A stretch of DNA of 64,000 bases from JABFRG01 sp038210445 (GTDB lineage Bacteria; Myxococcota_A; Polyangia; Polyangiales; Polyangiaceae), in the NCBI GenBank assembly GCA_038210445.1, contig JBBQWQ010000025.1, positions 1 through 64,000 of the forward strand, given 5' to 3'. Positions within the stretch are counted from its first letter, which is position 1. Each line of letters begins with the position of its first letter. A program made the translations under genes and the position numbers. Shown piece after piece: positions 1 through 8,428 of this stretch. The notes below the pieces were generated by a model. It was not told the DNA's origin, did no database searches, and saw only the letters and a list, made by a program, of their open reading frames with translations.

Positions 1-222
1 GTTCGGGATGACGGCGGAAGTTTGAAGGCCTGTTTGCGCGTCAAGAAGCAAGCCGGCTCCTCACTCGGTTGCTCTCGGGTCACCCCGAACGCAGAGGGGG
101 TCCCTCACTCCGTTCGGGATGACGGCGGAAGTTTGAAGGCCTGTTTGCGCGTCAAGAAGCAAGCCGGCTCCTCACTCTGTTGCTCTCGGGTCACCCCGAA
201 CGAAGTGAGGGGCCCCCTCACT
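1..222. repeat. Tandem 111-bp REP-like repeat (two copies)
   Basis: Two head-to-tail copies of a 111-bp unit (1-111 and 112-222) differ at only a few positions, and similarity fades just before the end of the glutathione transferase gene. Each copy holds GTCACCCCGAACG (79-91 and 190-202). The arm at 79-91 faces CGTTCGGGATGAC at 111-123, giving a potential 13-bp hairpin with one mismatch and a 19-nt loop. The window opens inside another right-hand arm, so the array probably continues to the left. It looks like a REP-type intergenic element downstream of a gene. Short open frames across it are not credible as genes. Confidence 0.8.
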
Positions 223-242
223 CTGTTGCCTGTCGCGGTCAA

Positions 243-839
243 TCAGTCGAAGGCGGCGAGGCCCTTCTTCACGGCCGGGCGCTCGGCGATCCGGGCGAGC
301 CAGGCCTGCACCTTCGGGAACGGCGTGACGTCGAGGCCGACGAAGGCATGGTTCGAGGCCCAGGTGAAGGTCGCGATGTCGGCGATGGAGTACGCGCCCG
401 CCAGGTGGTCGTGCTTGCCGAGCTGGACCTCCATGACACTGAAGAGGCGCTCTACCTCGATGCGAAAGCGCTCGATCGCCGCCTCGTTGTTCGCCCGTTT
501 GAAGAAGCCGAGCTGGCCCATCATGGGGCCCACCCCGGCCATCTGGAACATGAGCCAGGCGAGCACGTCGGCCCGCGCCTGGCCTTCCTTCGGCAAGAGC
601 TTGCCGGTCTTCTCCGCGAGGTAGACCAGAATGGCGCCCGACTCGAAGACCGTGACGCCCGTGTCGTCGTCGACGATGGCCGGAATCTTCCCGTTGGGAT
701 TCAGCGCCAGGAAGGCCGGCTCCTTCTGATCGCCCTTTCCGATGTCGACCTTGTGCAGGGTATAGCCGAGGCCCATCTCTTCGAGAGCGACCGGGATCTT
801 CTTGCCGTTGGGTGTGCCCCAGGCGTGGAGTTGAATCAT
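243..839 (-). CDS. Glutathione S-transferase (YfcG/Ure2p-like)
   Basis: A 198-aa cytosolic glutathione transferase. The N-terminal thioredoxin-fold domain (about residues 1-82) carries TPNGKKIPVALEE, the NPNGKIPAIVDDD stretch with the cis-Pro loop, and ESGAILVYLA, where Glu-Ser binds the gamma-glutamyl group. An all-helical C-terminal domain follows (about 90-198). The TPNG motif points to the YfcG/YghU/Ure2p-like group, which often acts as glutathione-dependent disulfide reductase or peroxidase; that role is inferred. The ATG at 839 overlaps the stop of the upstream gene by 4 nt (ATGA), so the two are likely translated together. Length is normal for the family. Confidence 0.9.
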   Translation of the reverse strand: MIQLHAWGTPNGKKIPVALEEMGLGYTLHKVDIGKGDQKEPAFLALNPNGKIPAIVDDDTGVTVFESGAILVYLAEKTGKLLPKEGQARADVLAWLMFQMAGVGPMMGQLGFFKRANNEAAIERFRIEVERLFSVMEVQLGKHDHLAGAYSIADIATFTWASNHAFVGLDVTPFPKVQAWLARIAERPAVKKGLAAFD

Positions 840-1366
840 GGGGCTTCGATGCCGCCACCCGAAACCTGGTTGTCGCCAGCCACGCAGTCGGCGCGCCGCG
901 AACGACCCGGCGCGTTCTCGCGCAACCTTCCGCCCTCGAGGCGAAAGGAGTCCTCCCAGCAGGAGCCGCGGCGAGGGAGCACGAGCAGACGCGCGGCGTC
1001 GGTGGTTACCTGTACCGGGCGCTCGAGCGGCTCGTAGGCTGCGTCGTCGGGAACGTCGATGGGGCCGTCGTACACCAGAATGCGACCGATCTCCCGCGGC
1101 CTGCCGCTACTCCGTGCAAAGTACACGTGATAGCGCAGCGGCTCGAAATCGGATTCGTCGGGCGCGCCGCGCCGCATTCCCATCCGGCAGTCCCAGGCGA
1201 TGGGACCTTGCGCGAACGCCACGCACCCGCCATCCCACGCGCACTGGGGCTCGCGGCACGATGCGTCGGCGGCGGTGGGTGCGGTGGGTGCAGGGCGGGC
1301 GTTGCTCGAGGCAAAAAGCGCCAGCGCGAGCGCGGCCGCGAAGAACACGCTCGGCTGCATCGTCAT
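836..1366 (-). CDS. Hypothetical secreted protein
   Basis: A 176-aa protein with an N-terminal hydrophobic segment (residues 5-20, ending at an Ala-Ser-Ser-Asn-Ala-Arg stretch) that reads as a Sec signal peptide without a lipobox. The mature part has several Cys (CREPQCAW, DGGC, WDCRM, SCWED, DCVAG), consistent with disulfides in the periplasm or outside. No family was recognised. Its last 4 nt overlap the start of the glutathione transferase, suggesting co-transcription. A second in-frame ATG lies two codons downstream. Confidence 0.6.
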   Translation of the reverse strand: MTMQPSVFFAAALALALFASSNARPAPTAPTAADASCREPQCAWDGGCVAFAQGPIAWDCRMGMRRGAPDESDFEPLRYHVYFARSSGRPREIGRILVYDGPIDVPDDAAYEPLERPVQVTTDAARLLVLPRRGSCWEDSFRLEGGRLRENAPGRSRRADCVAGDNQVSGGGIEAP

Positions 1367-1436
1367 GCCGGGTCATCGCTCCTTCCGCACGCAGTGTGAC
1401 AGCCCGACAGCGATTGAGCACGACTGCGAAGTAGAA

Positions 1437-2138
1437 TCAGGCCGACATCGGAAACGAGGAGGCGGCCACCGGTCGAAGCTCTTCTTCCTCGCCCGCGCCG
1501 GTGACCAGCACCGTCAGCGTCTGGCCTTCGTTGCGCGCCCAGGCGCCGGCCAGCAGCTCGCGCGAGAGCGCCGTGGCCGAGCGCCCGCTGCGCGCCACCG
1601 CATGGGCCATGAAGTCTTCCAGGCCGCCTTGGAAGGCGCGGAGCACCGCGCCGGTGGCCAGCAGGAACAAATCGCCGGGAAGCACCGCCTCGCGTCGCAC
1701 CTCTACCTCGGCGTCTTCGCGCGCGCCGATGGCGCGCACCAGGAGGTTGGGCGGCGGAAAGTCGGGATCGAGCACGGCCACGCGCTCGTACTCCCGGGAA
1801 AGTACGTGTGGCTGCGTCAGCTGGGTCAGCGTCGTTCCTCGGTAGCGGAGCGCGCACGCGTCGCCCACCCACGCCACCGTGACGGTGACCGAAGCGGGCT
1901 CCAGCACCACGCCGACCGCAGAGCACGTGCCGCCCAGGAGCGCCGTATCCTCCTGGCTTGCTTGGCGCACACGCGCGTTGGCGGCTTGCAGTGCACCTCG
2001 AAGGTCTGCCGGCGCGAGATCGAGGGCGTCCAGGCACGCCGCCCGCGCGATGCGCACCACGCGCTCGCCGCGTGCCCCGCCCACCGGGTCGAGCACCACC
2101 GAGGTGCCGTGCACCGTCAGGTACGCTTGGCCGTTCAT
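1437..2138 (-). CDS. PP2C-like phosphatase-family protein, metal site degenerate
   Basis: A 233-aa protein of the PPM/PP2C fold. Recognisable elements are GGTCSAVGVV (family G-[ST]-T motif), WVGDACALRYRG (the 'GDSRAYL' motif), a QPHVLSREYE segment in place of the DHS region, LLVRAIGARE (the 'TRALG' motif) and PGDLFLLATGAV, where active enzymes have a SDG motif. The N-terminal DGMGG metal motif reads LDPVGG and the C-terminal SDG Asp is missing, so it may be a pseudophosphatase or use an altered metal centre. I start it at the ATG at 2138, 16 nt after the upstream lipoprotein; the open frame runs further up but would overlap that gene. Confidence 0.65.
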   Translation of the reverse strand: MNGQAYLTVHGTSVVLDPVGGARGERVVRIARAACLDALDLAPADLRGALQAANARVRQASQEDTALLGGTCSAVGVVLEPASVTVTVAWVGDACALRYRGTTLTQLTQPHVLSREYERVAVLDPDFPPPNLLVRAIGAREDAEVEVRREAVLPGDLFLLATGAVLRAFQGGLEDFMAHAVARSGRSATALSRELLAGAWARNEGQTLTVLVTGAGEEEELRPVAASSFPMSA

Positions 2139-2154
2139 GCGCAGAGCCGGACCC

Positions 2155-2655
2155 TCATTCCGGAGGGCGAAACGTGAGGGGGTAAACCGCCGACATCGAA
2201 CCGCGTTCCTGCGGGGCGAAATGCAGCTTGGCAAATTCGTGTAGAATGCATTCGACTACCTGGCGGTCGGCGAACCGCGGGTGCTCTCGCTCGGCGCGGA
2301 CGTCGCTCATAGAGAGGTCGCCGCTGGCGGGCGTGTCGTGCACGTCGGTGACTCCGGAGACCTGGCCGTCTTTGCCGATGGTGAAGCTGGCGGCGATGCG
2401 GCCGGCCAGGTGAGGGTTGCGCGCCAGGCCTTCGCGATAGCACGCGCGCATGGGGCCCATGTTGGCGTGGACCACCGCGCGAATGCCCTCGGCGCCTGCT
2501 TTTGCAGGGTCGCCGTTCGCAGCGGGAGCGCCGGCGCGTTCTCGGGGCGGCTCCGCAGCGCGAGGCCTCGCGGCGTTGCCGCCGCAGCCAGAGAGTGCGG
2601 TCAGGGCGGCGCAAATCACGAAAGCAGGGCGCAACACAGCACGGGCGAAGAGCAC
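2155..2655 (-). CDS. Lipoprotein with AgmX/PglI C-terminal domain
   Basis: A 166-aa protein beginning at a GTG. It has a signal peptide with lipobox LSGC (Cys about residue 24), a linker rich in Ala, Pro and Arg, then a domain from about residue 58: VVHANMGPMRACYREGL followed by NPHLAGRIAASFTIGKDGQV. That pattern is the TonB-like AgmX/PglI C-terminal domain common in myxobacteria, associated in Myxococcus with gliding and envelope proteins. An outer-membrane or periplasmic lipoprotein role is inferred; the precise function is unknown. Sixteen nt separate it from the PP2C-like gene downstream. Confidence 0.75.
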   Translation of the reverse strand: MLFARAVLRPAFVICAALTALSGCGGNAARPRAAEPPRERAGAPAANGDPAKAGAEGIRAVVHANMGPMRACYREGLARNPHLAGRIAASFTIGKDGQVSGVTDVHDTPASGDLSMSDVRAEREHPRFADRQVVECILHEFAKLHFAPQERGSMSAVYPLTFRPPE

Positions 2656-2720
2656 TCCGTAGTGTCGCGCTCTTGGGCACTGCGGCGCAACCCCTCAGTG
2701 TGATGGGCTCCGCTCCGGGG

Positions 2721-3284
2721 TCACAACCGCCAGGTCACGTGGAACATCACCGGGTCGGCACCGGCGGGCGAGACGCACTTGATGTGCGCATCGAGGCGCC
2801 CCGCGAGCCGTAGCACCTCTTCGCCGCCCGCAGCGAGGCCGCGCCGCGCATACTCGGGCATGCCGGGCCACTCGTCGACCTTGAACGTGCCGATGCCTTC
2901 GCCCACCGTCACCATGCTCACCCGGCCGCCGTCGTAGGCTCGAGAGAACACCCGCGGCAAGCGCGCCACCAGCGAATCGTCGCCGTGGAACCGGAGCAAG
3001 AGGCGCCACACCCCGCCCACGTTGTCGGCCACCGAGCGCTTCACGACCTCCACGTGCAGCTCCGCTGCGTCGCGCCCTGCGTCTTCGGCCAGCGCGCGAA
3101 ACACCGATTCCATGGTGGGAATACGTACCCACGAGAGGGTCGAAGCATGCAGGAACTCTTCGCGCTCTTCGGCGGCAATGCCCGCGAGCGCGGCCGCGAC
3201 GCGATCGCGCGTCAGCAGCGCTTCGAGGGTGCGCCGATGCCGCACCACCAACGCACCGGACATCCGAATCTCTTTCGCGCTCAT
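2721..3284 (-). CDS. TIGR02265/DUF2378-like myxobacterial paralogous family protein
   Basis: A 187-aa cytoplasmic protein with no signal peptide. Length and layout (N-terminal helix region, FSRAYDGGRVSMVTVGEG near residue 118, EYARRG, then DAHIKCVSPAGADPVMFHV at the end) match the family of ~180-200-aa proteins that is expanded in myxobacteria and rare elsewhere. A second member lies at 26473-27018. The biochemical role is unknown. A second in-frame ATG at 3263 is an alternative start. Confidence 0.6.
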   Translation of the reverse strand: MSAKEIRMSGALVVRHRRTLEALLTRDRVAAALAGIAAEEREEFLHASTLSWVRIPTMESVFRALAEDAGRDAAELHVEVVKRSVADNVGGVWRLLLRFHGDDSLVARLPRVFSRAYDGGRVSMVTVGEGIGTFKVDEWPGMPEYARRGLAAGGEEVLRLAGRLDAHIKCVSPAGADPVMFHVTWRL

Positions 3285-3336
3285 GAAGGCTGCCTGGTGG
3301 TCACGATACCACCGACGCCGACAAAAATGGGGCGGC

Positions 3337-5121
3337 TCAGTGGCGCCAGCGCTTCTCCTGCGCGACGAGCTTCATGGTGGCGATGGGCAGGTCGTAGCCA
3401 TACAGGTCGCGCCACTTCTTGGCGGCCGCCTTCCGGAGGTCGTCGTCGGACCGCGCGAAGAGGAGCGTGACCAACGACGCCACCGAGGCGCGCTGCACGG
3501 CGCCCTGAATCACCAGCGGCATCGTCTCGTCGGCCAGGCCGAGCTCCGAACCCAAGACGTCCAGGAGCACCAATGTGGTGTTGCAGTACACGTCGCCCCA
3601 CGCCTCGCGATCGAGCACCGTGCGGAGCAGGCCCAGGATGGTCATCTTGGGCATTCCGCCGGGGCGGGCCATCTCCGCCAGGTAGGCGCTGGTCTCGTTG
3701 CGAACGCGGCCCGGCATGGAACCCAGCATGACCGGCGCTTCGTCGCGCGGGCCCACGCGGCTCTTGACCGCGGCCGGGATGTCGAGCGCGGCGCACGGGC
3801 TCGCGGCGTTGCAGTCCGGCGTCTTCTGGCCGTCGAAGCGATGCTGAAGCTCGTGGCGTGCGACGTTGTCGGCGAAGCGGTCGCGCAGGGCTTCGAAGGT
3901 GGCGAGCACCGCTTTGGAGGCAAGGGCGTCGTGCACGTCGTCCCATTCGTGGCGGGAGCTGGCGGGCACCAGGAGCCACAGCTCCTTCACGTAGTCGGCC
4001 TCGGGCAAGAGCCGGGTGGGCTCCCGCAGGCGCTTGCCCTGGCCTGCCAGATCGCCCTGCCACTTCTTCACGATGGCCCGCCTGCGCGCCAGCAGCGTGC
4101 CCAGCTCCACCAGCTTGTCGTGATCGGCTGCGCCAGCGAAGCTCTCGCGCACCATGCGGGCGGAGCGGGTCTCGATGTCCTCCTGCCAGGCCTTCTTGGG
4201 GTCGCGGCTCGGAGCGTCGATCAAATCCACCTTTTCGCCTTCGGCCAGCGCCGGGAGCACGTCTTGAATCAGGAGCTCCTCCACCTGATCGTAGAGCACC
4301 AGGGCGGCGTCGGCCTCGCGATGGGTATACCCGAGGGCCGCCTTCGAGATGTTCAGGTGGTCGAGACGCCACAGGAACACCACCCGCTCACCGGCGAAAC
4401 CCGGCGCCCCACCCTCATCCTCGCGTTCCTTGTAGAATGCATACAAAAGCGGCGCCCGCTGGTAGTGCCGGGCGTCGAGGTAGAACGGCTGCCCCAGCTT
4501 GGCGAAGGCGCGGTTCACTTCGCGGGTTTTGGCATACACCTCGGGCATGCGCGCGGCGTCGTCGGCCGCTGCGATTTGGGCCGCGAAGAGGTCGAGCATC
4601 GGACCCTCGGCCGGCGCCGGGAGCTCGCGGAGCGGAAACACGCGGCGCACCGCGGCCTCGGCGGTGGGCCGCTCGCCGTTGGCCACGCCTGCGACCTGAC
4701 CGCCGAAGTTCTGCGCCAGGGCCCGGCCCACACCGCTGCCGTCGGCGGCGAAGGGGCGGGTGAAGGCCCGCACCCCGAAGCCGGTCGCCACCGCGATGGC
4801 CAGACCGAAAAAAAGTCCCAGCGTTTGGAGCGGAAGGCCCGCCGGGGGCCGCGGCGGGAGCGATGCATAGGCCGCGACCACCGCCCGCTCGTCGTCGAAG
4901 TCTACCTCGGCGCCGCCGGGCGTCGCCCGGAGCCGCGCCACCCGCGCCAGATGCGCCAGATCGGTGAGCTTGGTGAGCGTATCGGCGGCCCGCAGAGCCT
5001 TGCCCGCGGCGCGTCGGCGGAACGGGCGCAGCAGCCACTCCTCGGTGGCCCCCGCGGCCTCCAATGTCGCGAATCGTTCGGTGGCGAGGGCGTGGAGGAT
5101 CCGATGCATGGCGTTGCCCAT
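3337..5121 (-). CDS. Membrane-anchored HExxH (zincin-like) protein of unknown family
   Basis: A 594-aa protein with one clear transmembrane segment near residues 80-100 (LGLFFGLAIAVATGFGV) and a large following domain. At about residue 422 it has ARHELQHRFDGQ, an HExxH zinc motif, and about 45 residues later NETSAYLAEMA, whose Glu could be the third ligand as in gluzincins. A CNAASPC pair lies between them. Arrangement suggests an envelope metallopeptidase or a protein of that fold; no family name is assigned. The ATG at 5121 is chosen because it follows the stop of the upstream gene at 5165; an ATG at 5109 is also possible. Confidence 0.65.
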   Translation of the reverse strand: MGNAMHRILHALATERFATLEAAGATEEWLLRPFRRRAAGKALRAADTLTKLTDLAHLARVARLRATPGGAEVDFDDERAVVAAYASLPPRPPAGLPLQTLGLFFGLAIAVATGFGVRAFTRPFAADGSGVGRALAQNFGGQVAGVANGERPTAEAAVRRVFPLRELPAPAEGPMLDLFAAQIAAADDAARMPEVYAKTREVNRAFAKLGQPFYLDARHYQRAPLLYAFYKEREDEGGAPGFAGERVVFLWRLDHLNISKAALGYTHREADAALVLYDQVEELLIQDVLPALAEGEKVDLIDAPSRDPKKAWQEDIETRSARMVRESFAGAADHDKLVELGTLLARRRAIVKKWQGDLAGQGKRLREPTRLLPEADYVKELWLLVPASSRHEWDDVHDALASKAVLATFEALRDRFADNVARHELQHRFDGQKTPDCNAASPCAALDIPAAVKSRVGPRDEAPVMLGSMPGRVRNETSAYLAEMARPGGMPKMTILGLLRTVLDREAWGDVYCNTTLVLLDVLGSELGLADETMPLVIQGAVQRASVASLVTLLFARSDDDLRKAAAKKWRDLYGYDLPIATMKLVAQEKRWRH

Positions 5122-5164
5122 TGAGCCACGTCGCGGCCGCCTGTCGCGCGAAATCGTCGCCTTC

Positions 5165-5764
5165 CTACTTTGCTGCCTCGTGCACCAGCTTGTGGCCGTC
5201 CCAGGTGTGCCTTCCCACGCGCGTGCACATGCGCTTGGTGGCCGCGACCTCGGCGTCGCCGCAACCCTGCAGTGCCGATAGCTCGAACCCCCAGGGCTGC
5301 ACCGAGAGCCCGAGGAGGCCCACGGTCGGTTCGGCCACGTTCGGGCCCCCGTGGTTGCGCAGGTCGAGCGTGACATTGGCCACCACGCGCTGGGTATCGG
5401 TGGCGGTCACCAGCAGAACCCGCGCAGGGTACGGACCCACCACGTGATTCGCGTTGTTGTACACGATGCACAGAAGCATCTCGGGCGAAGGGTTGCAGCA
5501 GCCGAGGGCCTTGCTCCGCTGCAGGGCCGCGCACGAGGCCGCATTCCGCCACGCGTGCGCGCCGGCATCCGTAACCTTCACGGCTGCGTCCACCATGCTC
5601 GTGGCGACGGCCTGCGTGCCCGCGTCCACCACCGCAGGGCTCTCGCCGGTCGCCACCGGAGGCGCCGTGCGCGCACCGGGGGCCGCCTCGCCCAAACACG
5701 CCCCGACGAACATCGCCAGCGCGCCGAACCACACGCTGCGCGCCATGCCCGTGCGAAGTCGCAT
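5165..5764 (-). CDS. Hypothetical lipoprotein
   Basis: A 199-aa exported lipoprotein. After MRLRTGMARS comes a hydrophobic stretch ending in lipobox VGAC, then a Pro/Ala/Thr-rich linker and an Ala/Val/Asp spacer. The C-terminal half has a β-rich look (YPARVLLVTATDT, VVANVTLDLRNHG) with Cys pairs, including CCNPSPEMLLC. It ends 43 nt before the HExxH gene and the two may form an operon. Starts at 5764 or 5746 are both possible. No function recognised. Confidence 0.6.
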   Translation of the reverse strand: MRLRTGMARSVWFGALAMFVGACLGEAAPGARTAPPVATGESPAVVDAGTQAVATSMVDAAVKVTDAGAHAWRNAASCAALQRSKALGCCNPSPEMLLCIVYNNANHVVGPYPARVLLVTATDTQRVVANVTLDLRNHGGPNVAEPTVGLLGLSVQPWGFELSALQGCGDAEVAATKRMCTRVGRHTWDGHKLVHEAAK

Positions 5765-5920
5765 GCCGGCATCGTACATTTTTCGAGCCGCCGACCGACA
5801 CGATCTGCGTTGCCCTGAAGCTAGCGAGAGTCGCGGTGGACTCGCATGTGGGTTGCAGTCGCACCGCGTGCTTCGGGGTTGGCGACCAACCCGTTTCACC
5901 ATCCCATTGGCGTCACTTCG

Positions 5921-7594
5921 TCACTTCGGCTTGTTGGGCGGCGGCGGGGCGCAGTCGCCGTTGCCTTCGATCTGGGCGTTGGTGCGGAAGGTGTTCAGCT
6001 TCTTCCAGTTGGGCACCATCTTCTTGGGGATGGTGCCGTCTTCGCGCACGTTGGTGACGTGGTACGCGTGCTGGTTCCAGATGCGGCGGGTGGGAATCCA
6101 GCGCTTCTCGGCGTCTTGCCACACGTCGACGGTGTTCCTGTAGTTGGTGCCGAAGTTGGCATTCGAGACAACCACGATATCGGCCGACTGGTCATTATCG
6201 ACGTCGGCCACCACCGGGTACTCGATGAGCGTGCCCGAGGAGCGCTCGGCCTGCAGGTTGGTGTCGCCGGTCTTGCCGTCGAACACGAACAGCGCAGCTT
6301 GGTCGCCGTACACCGCCTGGGCGATGCCGCGGCCGAGGAAGTCGAACGCGGTGGTGGAGGCGAGGCCGCTGGTGTCGTTGACGGCCTTTTGCCAGTTCAA
6401 TGTCAGACCCGCGGCGCCCATCTTGTACACGCCGTATTTGGTGCAGGTCGAGGCGGAGAGATCGGCGATGCCGTCGCCGTCGAAGTCGTGCACCGCGCCG
6501 GGCTTGGACCAGCAGTTGGGCGAAGTGGACTCGCCGAGCAGGTTGATGGGGCCGAACTTGATGGCGCCGGTGTGCTCCAGCACGAGAATGCCGTCTTGCC
6601 GCGCCACGAAAATCTCCGGGTCCGGGTCGGCGTCGAGATTGGCAATCTGCGGCTGGCCCGGGGGCCCAGGAATCTGCCAGAGCTTGGTGCCGTCGGAGCG
6701 ATACGCCGCGTTGCCGAAGATGACCTCGAGCTTGCCGTCGCCGTCGAGGTCGGCGGCGGTGTTGGCGGGGCACCAGTACTGCCCTTGGAAGCTGCTCACG
6801 TCGTGAAAGAATTTACGCTTACCGGTGTTGTCGTACACCTCGAAGGCTGAGATGATCTCTGGCGAGCCGTCGGCGTCAAGGTCGTAAATCGCCATGGCGT
6901 GGCAGTACGAGTTCATCTGCGTCTTGTGGAAGCCTACGTCGGCGCCGGTCCACTTGAGCTTGCCCTTGTTGTCGTAGGCCACCACGTGGCCGGCCACGTC
7001 GTTGGTGACGATCTCAGGAACCCCGTCGCCGTCGAGATCGCCCAGCGCGGGCGTGACGCTGGCGTCGACGTTCCCCTGGAACTCGATCTCCATTTTTCCG
7101 TTGTTGCCGGCGAGCATGTAGATCTTCCCGGAGGCGCCGATGCCGCCGCCGCCCACGGTGACGAGCACGTCGGGCACGTCGCACAGGTCGACCTTGCCGT
7201 CGGCGTTGTCGTCGGTGAGGTTCGCCACCAGCGGGAGCACCATGCTGCCTTCAGTGGTGCCCGGCAGCACAGGCGCCTTCCAGCTCCACTTGAGCACCGG
7301 CTTGAAGGAGTTGGGGGGCGAGCTCTTGGTGCACTCGAGACCGCCGCCGTTGTCCTCGTCCGGCGCGACCTTGCACTTGTCGACCGGTCGCTTGGCATCG
7401 ACCGAGCCGTCGCCGCCCAGCGGCGGGATGAACGAGCCGTCGCCGAAGATGCTGGCATCAGGGTCGGTGAAACCGGAGCCTCCGTCGCTGCTGCAGTGCG
7501 AGACGGCGAAGGAGAGGCCGATGGCCGAGGCCCCGACCGCCGTCAGGCGAGCGGTGCGGGAGAAGGACGAAGCAAGGGCGAGAAGGGATCGCAT
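5921..7594 (-). CDS. FG-GAP/VCBS-repeat lipoprotein
   Basis: A 557-aa surface or periplasmic protein. Signal peptide with lipobox VSHC (about residue 34), then a Gly/Asp-rich linker, then repeated acidic calcium-loop motifs typical of FG-GAP/VCBS β-propellers: DDNADGKVDLCDVPD, LGDLDGDGVPEIVTND, IYDLDADGSPEIISA, TAADLDGDGKLEVIFGN, IANLDADPDPEIFVA, VHDFDGDGIADLSAS and VADVDNDQSADIVVV. The spacing predicts about seven blades. Near the C-terminus RIWNQHAYHVTNVREDGTIP is a block I recall from similar myxobacterial propeller proteins. It is divergent from the tpm gene, with 166 nt between them. Adhesion or ligand binding outside the cell is likely; partner unknown. Confidence 0.85.
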   Translation of the reverse strand: MRSLLALASSFSRTARLTAVGASAIGLSFAVSHCSSDGGSGFTDPDASIFGDGSFIPPLGGDGSVDAKRPVDKCKVAPDEDNGGGLECTKSSPPNSFKPVLKWSWKAPVLPGTTEGSMVLPLVANLTDDNADGKVDLCDVPDVLVTVGGGGIGASGKIYMLAGNNGKMEIEFQGNVDASVTPALGDLDGDGVPEIVTNDVAGHVVAYDNKGKLKWTGADVGFHKTQMNSYCHAMAIYDLDADGSPEIISAFEVYDNTGKRKFFHDVSSFQGQYWCPANTAADLDGDGKLEVIFGNAAYRSDGTKLWQIPGPPGQPQIANLDADPDPEIFVARQDGILVLEHTGAIKFGPINLLGESTSPNCWSKPGAVHDFDGDGIADLSASTCTKYGVYKMGAAGLTLNWQKAVNDTSGLASTTAFDFLGRGIAQAVYGDQAALFVFDGKTGDTNLQAERSSGTLIEYPVVADVDNDQSADIVVVSNANFGTNYRNTVDVWQDAEKRWIPTRRIWNQHAYHVTNVREDGTIPKKMVPNWKKLNTFRTNAQIEGNGDCAPPPPNKPK

Positions 7595-7760
7595 GGGGCC
7601 TCTACTGTACGGGGCGGCGAGAAGGGTGCAAGGAGGCGCGCACTACGCCCCGCGGACCCAGCTTACGGTGCGCGCTCGCCAGATCTTCCCTGCATGGCGG
7701 GGGCAAGGCGGTCCGATCCTCCTTCCCTCGGCGCCCTATCCGCTGCACCCTGTCGAGCGC

Positions 7761-8396
7761 ATGGAACCGAACTTCTGGATCACGCGCTGGCAGGACGGCC
7801 GCATCGGCTTTCACGAGGGGCACGTCAATTGCCTGCTGGAGCGCTATGCGCCGCGGCTCCGCGGTCGCGCGCGGGTGCTGGTGCCCTTGTGCGGCAAGGC
7901 CGAGGACATGGCGCACCTGGCATCACTGGGGCACGAGGTAGTGGGCGTCGATCTCGCGGAAGAGGCGGCGGTGGCGTTCTTCGCCGAGCACGGGATGCAG
8001 CCCACCCGCGCCGCGCATGGGCCGTTCGCCTCCTTCGCGGCCCCCGGCGTCACCATCCTGGTGGGCGACTTCTTCGCGCTCACGCCGGAGCTCCTGGGGC
8101 CGGTGGATGCGTTCTTCGATCGCGCTGCGCTCATCGCTCTTCCGCCGCCCATGCGCGCTCGCTACGTCGCGCACCTCCGCGGGTTGCTGCCGCCCGCGTC
8201 GCTCGGCCTCTTGGTGGTGCTCGAGTACGACCAGGCGGTGATGGACGGGCCGCCCTTCGCGGTGCTCGAGCCCGAGGTGCGCAGCCTCTGGCAAGGCGCC
8301 ACCGTGACGTCGCTCGAAGAAGAGGAAGCGCACGCGACGCGTCTGGCAGAGCTGGGCGCTCCGTCCAAGAACCGCATCTACGAGGTCGCGACCTAG
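7761..8396 (+). CDS. tpm: Thiopurine S-methyltransferase family
   Basis: A 211-aa SAM-dependent methyltransferase. It opens with MEPNFWITRWQDGRIGFHEG, the standard bacterial TPMT N-terminus, followed by VLVPLCGKAEDMAHLASLGH (SAM motif I region), VVGVDLAEEA and FFDRAALIALPPPMRARY. Bacterial members methylate thiol, selenium or tellurium compounds; the native substrate here is unknown. The ATG at 7761 is chosen from the conserved N-terminus. The open frame extends about 620 nt upstream but only as a shadow of the opposite-strand FG-GAP gene. Confidence 0.9.
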   Translation: MEPNFWITRWQDGRIGFHEGHVNCLLERYAPRLRGRARVLVPLCGKAEDMAHLASLGHEVVGVDLAEEAAVAFFAEHGMQPTRAAHGPFASFAAPGVTILVGDFFALTPELLGPVDAFFDRAALIALPPPMRARYVAHLRGLLPPASLGLLVVLEYDQAVMDGPPFAVLEPEVRSLWQGATVTSLEEEEAHATRLAELGAPSKNRIYEVAT

Positions 8397-8428
8397 TAGG
8401 TGGACGCCGCGGCGTGTACCGTCGGCGC

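Noticed and set aside
3022..5124. 700-codon plus-strand frame opposite the HExxH gene
   Set aside because: Shadow frame; the minus-strand product has a TM helix and HELQH motif, while this one has no domain.
6899..8428. Long plus-strand frame running from 6899 into the membrane-protein gene
   Set aside because: The first 1.5 kb is antisense to the FG-GAP gene and out of frame with tpm; only the part from the GTG at 8429 has protein character.
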